From Paraburkholderia sp. PGU19 (GTDB lineage: Bacteria; Pseudomonadota; Gammaproteobacteria; Burkholderiales; Burkholderiaceae): a stretch of 64,000 nucleotides of DNA. Positions 9,369 through 18,565 of this stretch are shown piece after piece. The notes beneath the pieces were generated by a model. That model made no database searches. It was given only the letters and a program-made list of their open reading frames with translations, and was not told where the DNA came from. The first letter of the stretch is position 1, and each line of letters begins with the position of its first letter. The position numbers and the translations under genes are program-made. The DNA lies in assembly GCF_013426915.1 (NCBI RefSeq), contig NZ_AP023181.1, forward strand, positions 1,612,001 through 1,676,000, in the 5' to 3' direction.

Positions 9369-9785
9369 TTAAACGAGCGTGATCGTGACGCCAATGTTGC
9401 CGCGAGTCGCTTTCGAGTACGGGCAGGTCTGATGCGCGCGGTCGACCACTTCCTGGGCCACATCGCGCGGCAGGCCGGGCAGGCTCACGTTCAGGCGTGC
9501 CTGAATGAAATACGCGTTGTCAGTGGTGCCGAGATCGATTTCGGCATCGACGCTGGTGTCAGCCGGCAGCGAGATCTTCAGCGCGCGCGCAGCGCCGCCC
9601 ATCGCGCCAATGAAACATGCCGACCAGCCTGCGCCGAGCAGTTGCTCGGGGTTCGTGCCGGCGCCATTGCCGCCCGGCGTCGACAGCTTGATGTCGAGGC
9701 GGCCGTCGGAACTGCGCGCGGCACCTTCGCGGCCGCCCGTCGTGTGAACCTTGCCTGTGTACAGTACGTTGTCGATACGCGTCAT
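9369..9785 (-). CDS. ohr: Organic hydroperoxide resistance protein (Ohr/OsmC)
   Basis: This 138-residue protein is the normal length for Ohr. The two redox cysteines are in SACFIG (Cys57) and TCPYSKATRGN (Cys121). Ohr is a cytoplasmic thiol peroxidase reducing fatty-acid and other organic hydroperoxides, with lipoylated proteins as reductant. The start ATG 9785 gives the canonical N-terminus; the same frame runs open upstream to 10073 but overlaps the LysR gene. No ohrR is adjacent. A beta-oxidation enzyme and its LysR regulator follow. Confidence 0.93.
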   Translation of the reverse strand: MTRIDNVLYTGKVHTTGGREGAARSSDGRLDIKLSTPGGNGAGTNPEQLLGAGWSACFIGAMGGAARALKISLPADTSVDAEIDLGTTDNAYFIQARLNVSLPGLPRDVAQEVVDRAHQTCPYSKATRGNIGVTITLV

Positions 9786-9919
9786 GGTGCGTGCTCCGTT
9801 GAGTAGGTGAAGGGCGAACAATCGATGACCGTATTGAAGCGTGCGGATGTATCTCGCTTGTGTCGTGGAAACGGACGTGTGTATGCGTATGTATCCGCTA
9901 CTGCGGTGGATACATTGCG

Positions 9920-10846
9920 CTACAAATTGGTGGGTCGGGTCGGCATGGCGCCGCGTCCGGCCTTGCGCGCTTCGTCGAGCATGAATTCGATGAACTGCGA
10001 GGTCGCGCGTGTGTGGTGAAGATTCGGCATATACAGCATGTACATGTTGGTGCCGAAGATGCTGAGCCTCCATGGGTCGAGCGCCGTGACGACGTCGCCG
10101 CGCCGGATATCGTCGTGTACGACGTAGTCGGGCACGAGTCCGACGCCGAGGCCGGCGAGAATCGCTTCGCGCAGAAACAGGAAGTTCTCGGAGATCAGGC
10201 CGGGTTCCAGCAACACCTCATGCCGTTCGTCGCGCAGATACGCGGCAACGCGCAGTTGCCGGCCGACCACGGCGGACGTGATGATCGGCGAGGTGCGAAG
10301 CTCGTCGAGCTGCACAGGCACGCCATGTTGCGCAGCATAGGCGGACGACGCGCACGCGACCCATCTCACCGGCCCCATGTCACGGGCGACGAGATTTTGC
10401 GGCGGCTCCGACATCACGCGCACGGCAATGTCCACTTCGTCGCGCAACAGGTCTTCGACGCGGTTCTCGAACATCACGTCGAGCACGATGCCGGGATATT
10501 CGCGCTTGAAGGCGATCAGCCACGCCGACATCACCAGCTGCCCGTAGCCGCTCGGCACCGACAGGCGCACGCGGCCTTGCAGGCTTTCGCCGAGCGTCGA
10601 TACCGATTCCTTCGCGGCCAGCAGCGAATTGCGGATCGCGCGGCCATGCTCGTAGAGCTTCAGCCCGATCTCAGTCGGCTCGACGCGGCGCGTCGTGCGT
10701 CGGACCAGTTGCAGGCCGATCGACTTTTCGAACTGGTTGAGGTGGTAGCTGACGTTGGCGCGGGTCATCTTGAGCCGCCGCGCAGCCTCACTGAGATTGC
10801 CGGCATCGATGATCTCGACCAGCAGCGTTAGCGCGTTGACGTCCAC
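9920..10846 (-). CDS. LysR-family transcriptional regulator
   Basis: This 308-residue LysR protein has the N-terminal winged helix-turn-helix (GNLSEAARRLKMTRANVSYH) and a substrate-binding-like effector domain. I chose GTG 10846 (VDVNALTLL), with AGGA upstream, over TTG 10885, because the longer start would place the TGTCAA palindrome inside the gene. It is divergent from the FadJ-like gene, the classical LysR arrangement, and probably regulates it. Confidence 0.88.
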   Translation of the reverse strand: MDVNALTLLVEIIDAGNLSEAARRLKMTRANVSYHLNQFEKSIGLQLVRRTTRRVEPTEIGLKLYEHGRAIRNSLLAAKESVSTLGESLQGRVRLSVPSGYGQLVMSAWLIAFKREYPGIVLDVMFENRVEDLLRDEVDIAVRVMSEPPQNLVARDMGPVRWVACASSAYAAQHGVPVQLDELRTSPIITSAVVGRQLRVAAYLRDERHEVLLEPGLISENFLFLREAILAGLGVGLVPDYVVHDDIRRGDVVTALDPWRLSIFGTNMYMLYMPNLHHTRATSQFIEFMLDEARKAGRGAMPTRPTNL

Positions 10847-10857
10847 GGCAGTCCTAC

Positions 10858-10904
10858 TGTCAAAGATTATTTGACACTCTGTCAATTGGCGATGCGATTG
10901 TCAA
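10858..10904. promoter_or_regulatory. LysR-type operator cluster
   Basis: A perfect palindrome TTGACA-CTC-TGTCAA lies at 10871-10885 and contains the LysR T-N11-A signature. Two further TGTCAA half sites are at 10858-10863 and 10899-10904, giving starts at 10858, 10880 and 10899. The cluster sits between the LysR start (10846) and the divergent FadJ-like gene (10979). Confidence 0.6.
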
Positions 10905-10978
10905 TTCCGCTTATCCCCAAGACAATCCCAAATCGCATGGCAAGTTCGTTTACACGCTGCAACGAGGAGACAAATCGT

Positions 10979-13087
10979 ATGACGCCGACCGCCGCATCCG
11001 CATTGCCGGTTACCCATGAGCTACGCGGCAACATCCTGCTCGTTACCGTCGACAATCCACCCGTCAACGCGCTCGGCGTGGACGTCCGGCGCGGCCTCGT
11101 CGCGGCGATCGAAGCCGCGGAAGCGAATCCGGCCGTGCGCGCGGTGCTGATCGTCGGCGCGGGCCGCAATTTCATCGCGGGCGCCGACATCCGCGAGTTC
11201 GGCAAGCCGCCACAAATGCCGACGCTGCCCGACGTGTGCAACCGCATCGAGTCGTGCGGCAAGCCGGTCGCCGTCGCGATTCATGGCGCCGCGCTCGGCG
11301 GCGGGCTTGAGATCGCGCTGGCGTCGCATTACCGGATCGCGGTTGCGGGTGCGAAGCTCGGCTTGCCTGAGGTGCTGCTGGGCCTGCTGCCCGGCGCGGG
11401 CGGCACGCAGCGCGCGCCGCGTCTGATCGGTGCCGAGGCGGCGTTGTCGTTGATGCTGAGCGGCAAGCATATCGGCGAGCAGGAAGCGCTGAAAACCGGC
11501 CTTGTCGATCGCGTAGGCCAGAGCGATGACGTGCTCGCCGAGGGCCTCGCGTATGTGCAGCAACTGCTCGTCGAACATGCACCCGTGCGGCGTACGCGCG
11601 ATGCGCAAGCGCTGGCGGACAAAGAGGCGGGTGCGGCTGCCGTCGCTGCCGCGCGCGCCGACACCGCGAAGAAGTCGCGCGGCCTGCTGTCGCCGCTGAA
11701 GATCGTCGATTGCGTCGAGGCTGCGCTGAACCTGCCGTTCGACGAAGGCTTGCGCTTCGAGCGCAAGCAATTCCTCGAATGCCTCGATAGCCCGCAGCGC
11801 GCGGCGCTTGTCCACGCATTCCATGCCGAACGCGAAGTGCAGAAGGCCCCCGAAACGCGCAGCGCGCAGCCGAGGCCGATCGCGTCAGCGGGCGTGGTGG
11901 GCGGCGGCACGATGGGCGCGGGCATCGCCGTCGCGCTGCTCGACGCGGGCTTGCCCGTGACGATGATCGAGCGCGACGACGAATCGTTGGCTCGCGGCCG
12001 TGCGCACGTCGAGAAGGTCTACGATGGCCTGATCGCGAAAGGACGCCTGACCAGTGACGCGAAGGCGAAGAAGCTGGCGCGCTTCATCGGCAGCACATCG
12101 TACGAGGCACTCGCCGATGTCGATATCGTGATCGAAGCCGTGTTCGAAGACATGGCGGTGAAGCAGGCGGTGTTCGCGGAACTCGACCGCGTGTGCAAGC
12201 AAGGCGCCGTGCTCGCGACCAACACGTCGTATCTCGACATCGACGCGATCGCAGCCAGCATTTCGCGACCGCAGGATGTGATCGGACTGCACTTCTTCTC
12301 GCCCGCGCATATCATGAAACTGCTGGAAGTCGTCGTGCCTGCGCGCGTAAGCGCCGATGTCGTCGCAACGTCATTCGATCTGGCGAAGAAGCTGCGCAAG
12401 GTGCCCGTACGCGCAGGCGTGTGCGACGGCTTTATCGGCAACCGGATGCTCGCGGTGTATCGCGCGGCGGCAGACCATCTGATGGAAGACGGCGCGTCGC
12501 CGTATCAGATCGACAAAGCCGTCCGTGAATTCGGCTTTCCGATGGGACCGTATCAGGTGATCGATCTGGCCGGCGGCGACATTGGCTGGGCGACACGCAA
12601 GCGCCGCGCTGCGACGCGTCATCCCGATGCGCGCTATGTGCAGATTCCCGATCGCCTCTGTGAGCGCGGCTGGTTCGGCCAGAAGACGGGGCGCGGCTTC
12701 TACCGCTATGACGAAGGCAAGCGCGCCGGCGCGCCCGATGCGGAAGTGGAAGCGATCATCGTTGCCGAGCGTGAGCGTGCAGGGATCACGCCGCGCGCGT
12801 TCAGCGACGAACAGATCGTGCGTCGCTATATGGCCGCGATGATCAACGAAGGCGCGAACGTGATTCACGAGCGCATCGCGTTGCGGCCGCTCGATGTCGA
12901 CGTGACGTTGATCAATGGCTTCGGTTTTCCGGCGTATCACGGCGGTCCGATGCATTACGCGGATACGATCGGTTTGCCTGCGTTGCTCGCGGATATCCGT
13001 GAGTTCGAGAAGCAGGATCCGCTGTTCTGGAAGCCTTCGCCGTTGCTGGTGGAACTGGTCGAGCGGGGGAGACGTTGGCGAGTTTGA
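10979..13087 (+). CDS. Bifunctional enoyl-CoA hydratase / 3-hydroxyacyl-CoA dehydrogenase (FadJ/FadB-like)
   Basis: This 702-residue enzyme has an N-terminal crotonase domain with oxyanion-hole and catalytic segments (AGRNFIAGADIREFG; GAALGGGLEIALASHYR), an NAD-binding domain with GGGTMGAGIAVALLDAG at about residues 304-320, and a C-terminal 3-hydroxyacyl-CoA dehydrogenase domain (GFIGNRMLAVYRAA). It hydrates 2-enoyl-CoA and oxidises the 3-hydroxyacyl-CoA in fatty-acid beta-oxidation. The start ATG 10979 is preceded by AGGAG. No thiolase is adjacent. Control by the divergent LysR regulator is likely. Confidence 0.93.
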   Translation: MTPTAASALPVTHELRGNILLVTVDNPPVNALGVDVRRGLVAAIEAAEANPAVRAVLIVGAGRNFIAGADIREFGKPPQMPTLPDVCNRIESCGKPVAVAIHGAALGGGLEIALASHYRIAVAGAKLGLPEVLLGLLPGAGGTQRAPRLIGAEAALSLMLSGKHIGEQEALKTGLVDRVGQSDDVLAEGLAYVQQLLVEHAPVRRTRDAQALADKEAGAAAVAAARADTAKKSRGLLSPLKIVDCVEAALNLPFDEGLRFERKQFLECLDSPQRAALVHAFHAEREVQKAPETRSAQPRPIASAGVVGGGTMGAGIAVALLDAGLPVTMIERDDESLARGRAHVEKVYDGLIAKGRLTSDAKAKKLARFIGSTSYEALADVDIVIEAVFEDMAVKQAVFAELDRVCKQGAVLATNTSYLDIDAIAASISRPQDVIGLHFFSPAHIMKLLEVVVPARVSADVVATSFDLAKKLRKVPVRAGVCDGFIGNRMLAVYRAAADHLMEDGASPYQIDKAVREFGFPMGPYQVIDLAGGDIGWATRKRRAATRHPDARYVQIPDRLCERGWFGQKTGRGFYRYDEGKRAGAPDAEVEAIIVAERERAGITPRAFSDEQIVRRYMAAMINEGANVIHERIALRPLDVDVTLINGFGFPAYHGGPMHYADTIGLPALLADIREFEKQDPLFWKPSPLLVELVERGRRWRV

Positions 13088-13388
13088 ACCGCTCATAGAT
13101 CCGCCCGTTCTGTCCATCGCGTCGGCAGAGCGCGCCTTTCTGGTTTGATGCGCGTCGTCGATCGTCGGTCATTGACCCCATAACACGGACTGAAAAGAGA
13201 GTTCGTGAAGAGTTGCAAAGATCGACGAAAAGCAACATGTGAACAAATAGTAGGATAACTACGCTTTTCAATAGATCGGGCACGTCTTAACCTCTTGACC
13301 CAAAGCGGCCGCGTTGCTTTTGCAACGGATGCGGTGTCGTCACACACGAGACAGTTTCGTGGCACTGGGTTACGACGGAGAAGATGCG
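13088..13388 (+). other. Intergenic region before vgrG, with hairpin
   Basis: This AT-richer region precedes the vgrG ribosome-binding site (GGAGA at 13376-13380). It contains TTGACC at 13295-13300 and a perfect hairpin CGTTGC-TTTT-GCAACG at 13312-13327. No matching -10 element was found at 17-base spacing. The hairpin may mark the left edge of the accessory island or be a weak terminator of the FadJ-like gene. Confidence 0.4.
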
Positions 13389-15869
13389 ATGGCGAGCCTG
13401 TTCGAGGAAAGCAGAGCGTATGCAGCCGACCTGATGGCGGTCACAGGGCGTCAGGCATATTTTCTTGAAGTGCCGGGTGCGGCAAGTGCGGCGGAGCTTT
13501 CCGTAGTCTCGTTCGAAGCCAGCGAACGCATGGGGGCGCCTACCGAGGTCCGCATCCAGCTCACACATCCGGGCAAGCTTGCACGCCAGGACTATCTGAA
13601 CCGGGACGCGGCATTTCTGATCGATCCCGCCCTCGGCACGCCACGCCGCTTCTCCGGCTTCATCGCGTCGCTCTCGACACTCAAGACGACGAAGGACTTC
13701 ACCCGCTACGAAGTCATCGTCAGGTCCCGCTTCGCCCGGCTCGATGCCGTCACCACGAGCCAGATCTATCAGCATCAGACCACGCCCCAGATCATCGAGT
13801 CCGTGTTGCGACGGCATGGGCTGAAGGGCCATCAGTTCGCCTTCCGGTTGCGCCGGGCGTATCCGCAGCATCTGTTCCGTTTCCAGTACCGGATGAACGA
13901 TCTCGCTTTCGTCCAGATGCTGATGCAAAAGGCGGGCATCTACTGCTACACGGTCGAGACCGAGCACGGCGACCAGATCGTGCTCGCAGACGACATCGAC
14001 CACTACATTTATGAACCGCAACTCGATGTCCCATACCGGGAGCATGCGGGACTTGAAGCGGCGATCGAGGCGGTGTTCGCGCTGGAGACGCACGCGCGGA
14101 CCGTGCCGCAGTCGTTCCTGGTGGCCGACTACAACCCCGAACAGGCGTGGGAACGCTTCAGGGACGAGGCAAACGTCGCGCCTCAGGATCCCACCACCTA
14201 CGGCCAGCCGTATATCTACGGCACGCATCACCTCGATCAGGGGAGCGCGAAGTGGGAGGCGCAACTTCGTCACGAGGCGGCGATAGCGTGGCAGGTCGTC
14301 TACGAGGGCGAAAGCAACGTGCTCGCGTTGCAGCCGGCGCGTATCCTGCGCGTCGATGAGGCGCTGCCTGACGCACCCGATGGCCAGGTCGTGATCGCGG
14401 TCACGCATCGCGGCGCACGCGATACGGCCTACACGAACACCTGGCAGGCGATTCCGTCCGACCGGCGCTTCCGGCTGAAGCTGGAGGAGTCGGCGTGGGC
14501 AAAGATCCCCGGTTCGCTCTCGGCGCGGGTGACGTCGCCCGATCAATACAAATACGCCTACCTGACTTCCGCCGGTTACTACACGGTGCGCTTCGACACG
14601 GACTTTGCACCATGGCCCGCGGGCGGCGAGAGTGTGCCGCTGCGTCTCGCGAAACCGTTCGCCGGGGCGTTGCAGACGGGCTTCCACTTTCCGGCGCTGG
14701 ATGGCACGGAGGCCGTGATCGAGTTCAGGGATGGCGATCCCGACAAGCCGTATATCGCGGCCTTCCATCACCACAGCCAGGCTTTGGACCACGTCACGAG
14801 CGACCGGCGCTGGCTCTCGCGCAACGTGATCCGCACGCAGAGCAACAACAAGCTGCGCATGGAGGACTGGGAAGGTCAGGAAGGCATCAAGCTGTCGACC
14901 GAGCATTCGGGCAAGTCGCAACTGAACCTCGGCTATCTGGTCAACCAGAAGCTTGAACGGCGGGGCGAAGGTTTTGAGTTGCGCACGTCGGGCTACGGCG
15001 CGATGCGCGCAGGCAAAGGGCAGTTCATCACGGCCTATGACCGGCCTGCGGCGGGTGGTCAGCAACTGGACATGCAGGAGACCATCGCGCAGCTTGAAAG
15101 TGCGCTGGAACTCGCGAGAGCGCTGGCGGACTCGGCGCGCAGCGCGAAGGCGGTTCCCGCCGACACTGATGCGCAGCATCAGGTCAATGACGAACTCAAT
15201 GGTCTGAAAAGGCCGGGGTGCTGGCGAGTGCGCCCGCATCCGTGGGCATTGTCTCGGGCAGTGGCGTTCAGGTCTGCGCAAGAGACAACATCAACGCAGT
15301 GGCCGGGAAAAGTGCCGATATCAGCGTGGCGAAGCGCTTCACCGTGGCGGCGGGCGAACTCGTCTCCATGTTCGCGCAGAAGCTTGGAATGAAACTGATC
15401 GCCGCGAAAGGTCCGATCGAGGTGCAGGCTCAAAGCGATGCGATGTCGTTACTGGCTGACAAGGATGTGAGCGTGGCGAGTGTCAACGGCACGGTACGTA
15501 TCAGCGCAAAGAAGGAGCTCATCCTCGAATGCGGCGGTGCGTTTGTTCAGCTCAAGGACGGAAGCATCACCTTGGGCGGTCCGCTCGACCTGTTTCTGAA
15601 GGTCATTACGGTCCAGAAGCAAGGAGCGCAGAGTCTGTCAACCGTGGTTCCCGCGCTACCGGAATCGAAGGGCGCGTTCGACGAAGCGTTTGTGGTGCAC
15701 TGGGCCGGAACGGATATTCCCGTGGCCAATACGCGATATCAGATGTTTTTCGGAGGGCAAGCTGATCGCGGAGGGCGTTACCAATGCGTACGGCGAAACG
15801 TCACTGGCACAGAGTCACGTCCCGCAGGGCGTCTCTATCAAACTGAAGGCGGATACATATGGTGGATGA
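13389..15869 (+). pseudogene. vgrG: Type VI secretion tip protein VgrG, two compensating frameshifts
   Basis: VgrG trimers form the spike of the type VI secretion tube and carry effectors. The gp27/gp5-like body runs from ATG 13389 (GGAGA upstream) through typical segments such as QFAFRLRRAYPQHLFRFQYR. The frame breaks in the A4 run at 15207-15210: one more A would give LNGLKKAGVLASAP and restore reading. The DUF2345 domain follows in another frame to about 15752, where one extra G in CGGAGGG shifts back to the original frame, ending EGKLIAEGVTNAYGE to a TGA at 15867. Corrected length is about 826 residues, normal for a VgrG with DUF2345. Either a recent pseudogene or sequencing error. The stop overlaps the next gene by 11 bases. 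Confidence 0.85.
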
Positions 15870-16740
15870 AAACGACGTGGGCGGTTACGCGGAATCTTAT
15901 ATGACGTTGAAATCGTACACAAAGCGCGCACAGGTGGAGCGAACCGCATGTGACGTTCGCGTGCCGCCCGCGGCAGACTCGATTATTGGGCATTGCGAGT
16001 ACTACTACAGGCCACTGCATTGCACGTATACAGAGACCGTCGAAAAGGTTACAGCCTCTAGCGCGTGGGCGACCGTAAAGGCTTTTGCCACGTCCTGGGA
16101 TCCATGGACCGACAAGGAAGTTGCGGCCCGTCTGCTGCATCAGCGACAGACGCTGATCCAGCCGGACTGCACCGCTTCCGATTGGTCTCGGCACAGCAAC
16201 TTCATGATGCGACACATTGGTTGCGGGCACAGGCCGCCAGCCTATTACCTCAGTTACGGCTACTACTACTGTTCCAGTTATGGAGCAAAGCTGAAACCAA
16301 CGCTGTCAAAAGCGGGCAGGGATTGGCTCGACAATGCGAGGTGGTATCTGCAAATCCACATGGAAAAGGGACTAGCATTGAATATGACGGGAGATGTCAT
16401 CAAGGTCAGCAGCGCGAAGCCGGGGAACGGCAGTTTCAGGATGGGGGTGAAGCAGTACGGGCTGGAACTGGACAACGAAACATTCAAGTCCTTTGCGTTC
16501 AAGACACACCCGCTAGCCTATCTCGACGGGGGGCTGGCGCATTTGCAGATTGGAGACATGGCCAAGATCATGGGCGGTCCCGCTCTGGAAGAATGGGGCG
16601 ATCGACGCACCTATGAGCAGGTGTGGGACAGCGGAAAGGTAGTTGCCAGCAAGACCGTGGGCGACGCATGGAGCGCCACCAAGGACGATATTGATGATCC
16701 CGTGAGCAAGGCGCTCGGACGTTTGATGGGCGCTAAGTGA
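15859..16740 (+). CDS. Putative type VI secretion cargo protein, unknown activity
   Basis: I do not recognise a characterised family. The 293-residue protein starts at ATG 15859, overlapping the vgrG stop, so it is translated with the spike protein. It has no signal peptide. The N-terminal half is rich in Cys, Tyr and His (for example GHCEYYY at 44-50 and a YGYYYCSSYG block at 133-142). The C-terminal half has a helical block RDWLDNARWYLQIHMEKGL and a motif FAFKTHPLAYLDGGL at 212-226, with a His at 217 that could be catalytic or structural. The next gene, one base on, encodes a membrane-anchored beta-propeller-like protein resembling an immunity factor. Context therefore says effector; the biochemical activity is unknown. 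Confidence 0.6.
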   Translation: MVDENDVGGYAESYMTLKSYTKRAQVERTACDVRVPPAADSIIGHCEYYYRPLHCTYTETVEKVTASSAWATVKAFATSWDPWTDKEVAARLLHQRQTLIQPDCTASDWSRHSNFMMRHIGCGHRPPAYYLSYGYYYCSSYGAKLKPTLSKAGRDWLDNARWYLQIHMEKGLALNMTGDVIKVSSAKPGNGSFRMGVKQYGLELDNETFKSFAFKTHPLAYLDGGLAHLQIGDMAKIMGGPALEEWGDRRTYEQVWDSGKVVASKTVGDAWSATKDDIDDPVSKALGRLMGAK

Positions 16741-16741
16741 G

Positions 16742-17983
16742 ATGCGAATTCCCAGGAAAAGGACATTGATTGTGGGCGGCCTACTGACGGCCGCGCTCCT
16801 AACTTATGGATTTCATGGCATGACCACACCAAGCTGGCAAACCATTTCAACGACGTTCATGAAAAACGATGAGCCGTACGGAGGCGGCGACTGTCGGATT
16901 CAGGGGAACGAGGTCATTAGCCTTAAGCTTGCCGACCCCGTCATTACGTTTAAGCCTGTCGAGCAAAGAAAGAACCCCGAATATGCGGAACCTACCGAAG
17001 CATGGATGAGCAATGTTTATGAGGTATTGAACAGACAAACGATCAGCTTTTTTCGCGGAACGGTTGATGGCGGATTGAAACGCTACTTCCAGCAACCAGG
17101 CCAAGATGCGGCCTGGTGGTATTCGAAGGATTGGGGTGCGCAGTACATCAGCACGAGCTGGATGGATTACAAGGTTCCGCTACCCAAAAACGGATTGTCG
17201 CCGGAAATCACCAGGCTCTGGACTTCGCGCGACGGAGGCAATAACTGGTTGCAGCTCAAATGGCCCGAAGAGCAGAACATTGGCCAGTTGCTTTTCCTTG
17301 ATCCCGGCCGTGGTTATGCAGTCGGCTGGGGACCACGCGTGTGGCGTACGGCCGATGGCGGACGTTCGTGGAAAGAGATCCGCGTGCCGGAATTCGCACG
17401 TGATCATGAGCAACCGCGGCTGAGATTCAGCGGTGTGGATCTCGGCGGTGACGGCGTTCTGCGTGTTGCCTATTACGTCGACCGGATGGGAGAGACTCGC
17501 CAGTCGAGCGTCGTTGACCGCTTGCGATGGGATAGCGAGGCATTTGAGCGCGAGGTTGTGCTTCCGGGGCAGACAGTCGTCACGATTCAGTCGGAGCAAA
17601 AGTCCCCGGGCGTGTATTCCATCTACGCCCTTTCCCGCCTTGGTCTGCCACGCAACTGGAACGACCGGACCGATAACGGCCACCGTACAGGCGCCATCTC
17701 CCAATGGGGCAATTACGCGAAGCCTGAAGTCAGGCAGCTGCATACGTTCGATGCGCGCTTCACGCTGGACGGTCTGAGTGCGGGCCAGCGCGGCGTACTA
17801 CTCGTATATGCGACAGACGCGACGGGTGAAGGTGCGCCGCGCGATTTCACACTTGCCAGCAAGGACTACGGCAAATCGTGGAACGAAACGGATGATGGCA
17901 TTACGCAGGGCGTCTATTTCGATCCCGCAACGAACACTCAGTACGGACTCTATGCCTATACGCTGAAAAAGCGGACGTGGTGA
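16742..17983 (+). CDS. Putative type VI immunity protein, BNR/Asp-box type, membrane-anchored
   Basis: This 413-residue protein starts one base after the putative effector. It has a positively charged N-terminus and one hydrophobic segment (about 8-24), so the bulk should face the periplasm. It contains Asp-box/BNR signatures WTSRDGGNNW, WRTADGGRSWKE and ASKDYGKSWNE, spaced as in a beta-propeller. Such propeller proteins occur as partners of type VI lipase effectors (Tli3-like family), so a periplasmic immunity role is inferred from fold and position. The base composition is visibly less GC-rich than the neighbouring housekeeping genes. Confidence 0.6.
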   Translation: MRIPRKRTLIVGGLLTAALLTYGFHGMTTPSWQTISTTFMKNDEPYGGGDCRIQGNEVISLKLADPVITFKPVEQRKNPEYAEPTEAWMSNVYEVLNRQTISFFRGTVDGGLKRYFQQPGQDAAWWYSKDWGAQYISTSWMDYKVPLPKNGLSPEITRLWTSRDGGNNWLQLKWPEEQNIGQLLFLDPGRGYAVGWGPRVWRTADGGRSWKEIRVPEFARDHEQPRLRFSGVDLGGDGVLRVAYYVDRMGETRQSSVVDRLRWDSEAFEREVVLPGQTVVTIQSEQKSPGVYSIYALSRLGLPRNWNDRTDNGHRTGAISQWGNYAKPEVRQLHTFDARFTLDGLSAGQRGVLLVYATDATGEGAPRDFTLASKDYGKSWNETDDGITQGVYFDPATNTQYGLYAYTLKKRTW

Positions 17984-17990
17984 TGCTTGA

Positions 17991-18230
17991 CCTCACGCTA
18001 AAGGGTATCAGCACGACGCCGACGCTGCAGAGTCCAGAGCCGAGAGTCCAGGGGAATGGACGGGAAGCTTGGCATCGCCCCTATGGTTCGAGCCTTCGAG
18101 CAAGTCGACGTCGATGCTCCACCAAACGCCGCTTGTTAAAGATAGTCAAATCCGCCCATTCAACGTTGATGCGTTCAGCGCAAAGTCAGAGAATGAAATT
18201 GCGGTGACCGTACCGCGAGTGGCATGTTAG
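17991..18230 (+). pseudogene. Remnant of a coding region ending at a terminator
   Basis: A frame without stops runs from 17991 to TAG 18228-18230 and reads like protein (PLWFEPSSKSTSMLHQTPLV, then DSQIRPFNVDAFSAKSENEI). It has no start codon before ATG 18114, which would give only 38 residues. Its stop abuts a strong terminator. It is best read as the 3' remnant of a lost gene of the island, or a very short gene from 18114. The family was not recognised. Confidence 0.35.
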
Positions 18231-18263
18231 AGCCGCAGCAATCGCGCTGCGGCTTCTTTTTTT
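18231..18263 (+). terminator. Rho-independent terminator of the vgrG island transcript
   Basis: AGCCGCAGC (18231-18239) and GCTGCGGCT (18246-18254) form a perfect 9-base stem with a 6-base loop, followed by TCTTTTTTT. It directly follows the stop of the remnant frame and should end the vgrG-effector-immunity transcript. Confidence 0.9.
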
Positions 18264-18292
18264 CTGCGCCGCAAATGACATGGATCTCGCTG

Positions 18293-18565
18293 CTATTGCG
18301 CGGCGGTGAGTCTCGGACCTGGCCGCGATGGCTGCGTCAATTCCTGCTGACTTTTGCGCTGATCAGAAACCGCCTCAATGCCCTGCCTCGTGACATCTTC
18401 GAGAAAGAGTAGCCGCGCGCGGAAATATTCAGCGCGCAACTGTGCGTCCATGACCTGTTGTTCCGCACGGAACAATTCCATGCGCAATTCATGAAGCGCG
18501 CGTTCGGCCTGTTTCTCGGGCGTCGGAGCGTGGCGTGCTGCCCAGTTTGCAATCCACATCAGCAT
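18293..18565 (-). CDS. Small hypothetical coiled-coil protein
   Basis: This 90-residue protein begins MLMWIANWAARHAPTPE, and GAGGG lies a few bases before ATG 18565 (an upstream in-frame ATG at 18580 lacks this). The middle is strongly helical with heptad-like charged and hydrophobic spacing (ALHELRMELFRAEQQVMDAQ), suggesting a coiled coil. It is read on the strand opposite to the island genes. Similar short proteins with APTPE and FRAEQQ blocks are, from memory, common hypotheticals in Burkholderiaceae; function unknown. Confidence 0.55.
   Translation of the reverse strand: MLMWIANWAARHAPTPEKQAERALHELRMELFRAEQQVMDAQLRAEYFRARLLFLEDVTRQGIEAVSDQRKSQQELTQPSRPGPRLTAAQ

Noticed and set aside
13287..15281. 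A 664-codon minus-strand frame opposite vgrG
   Set aside because: The plus strand shows clear VgrG sequence; the antisense frame is Arg-rich and without motifs.
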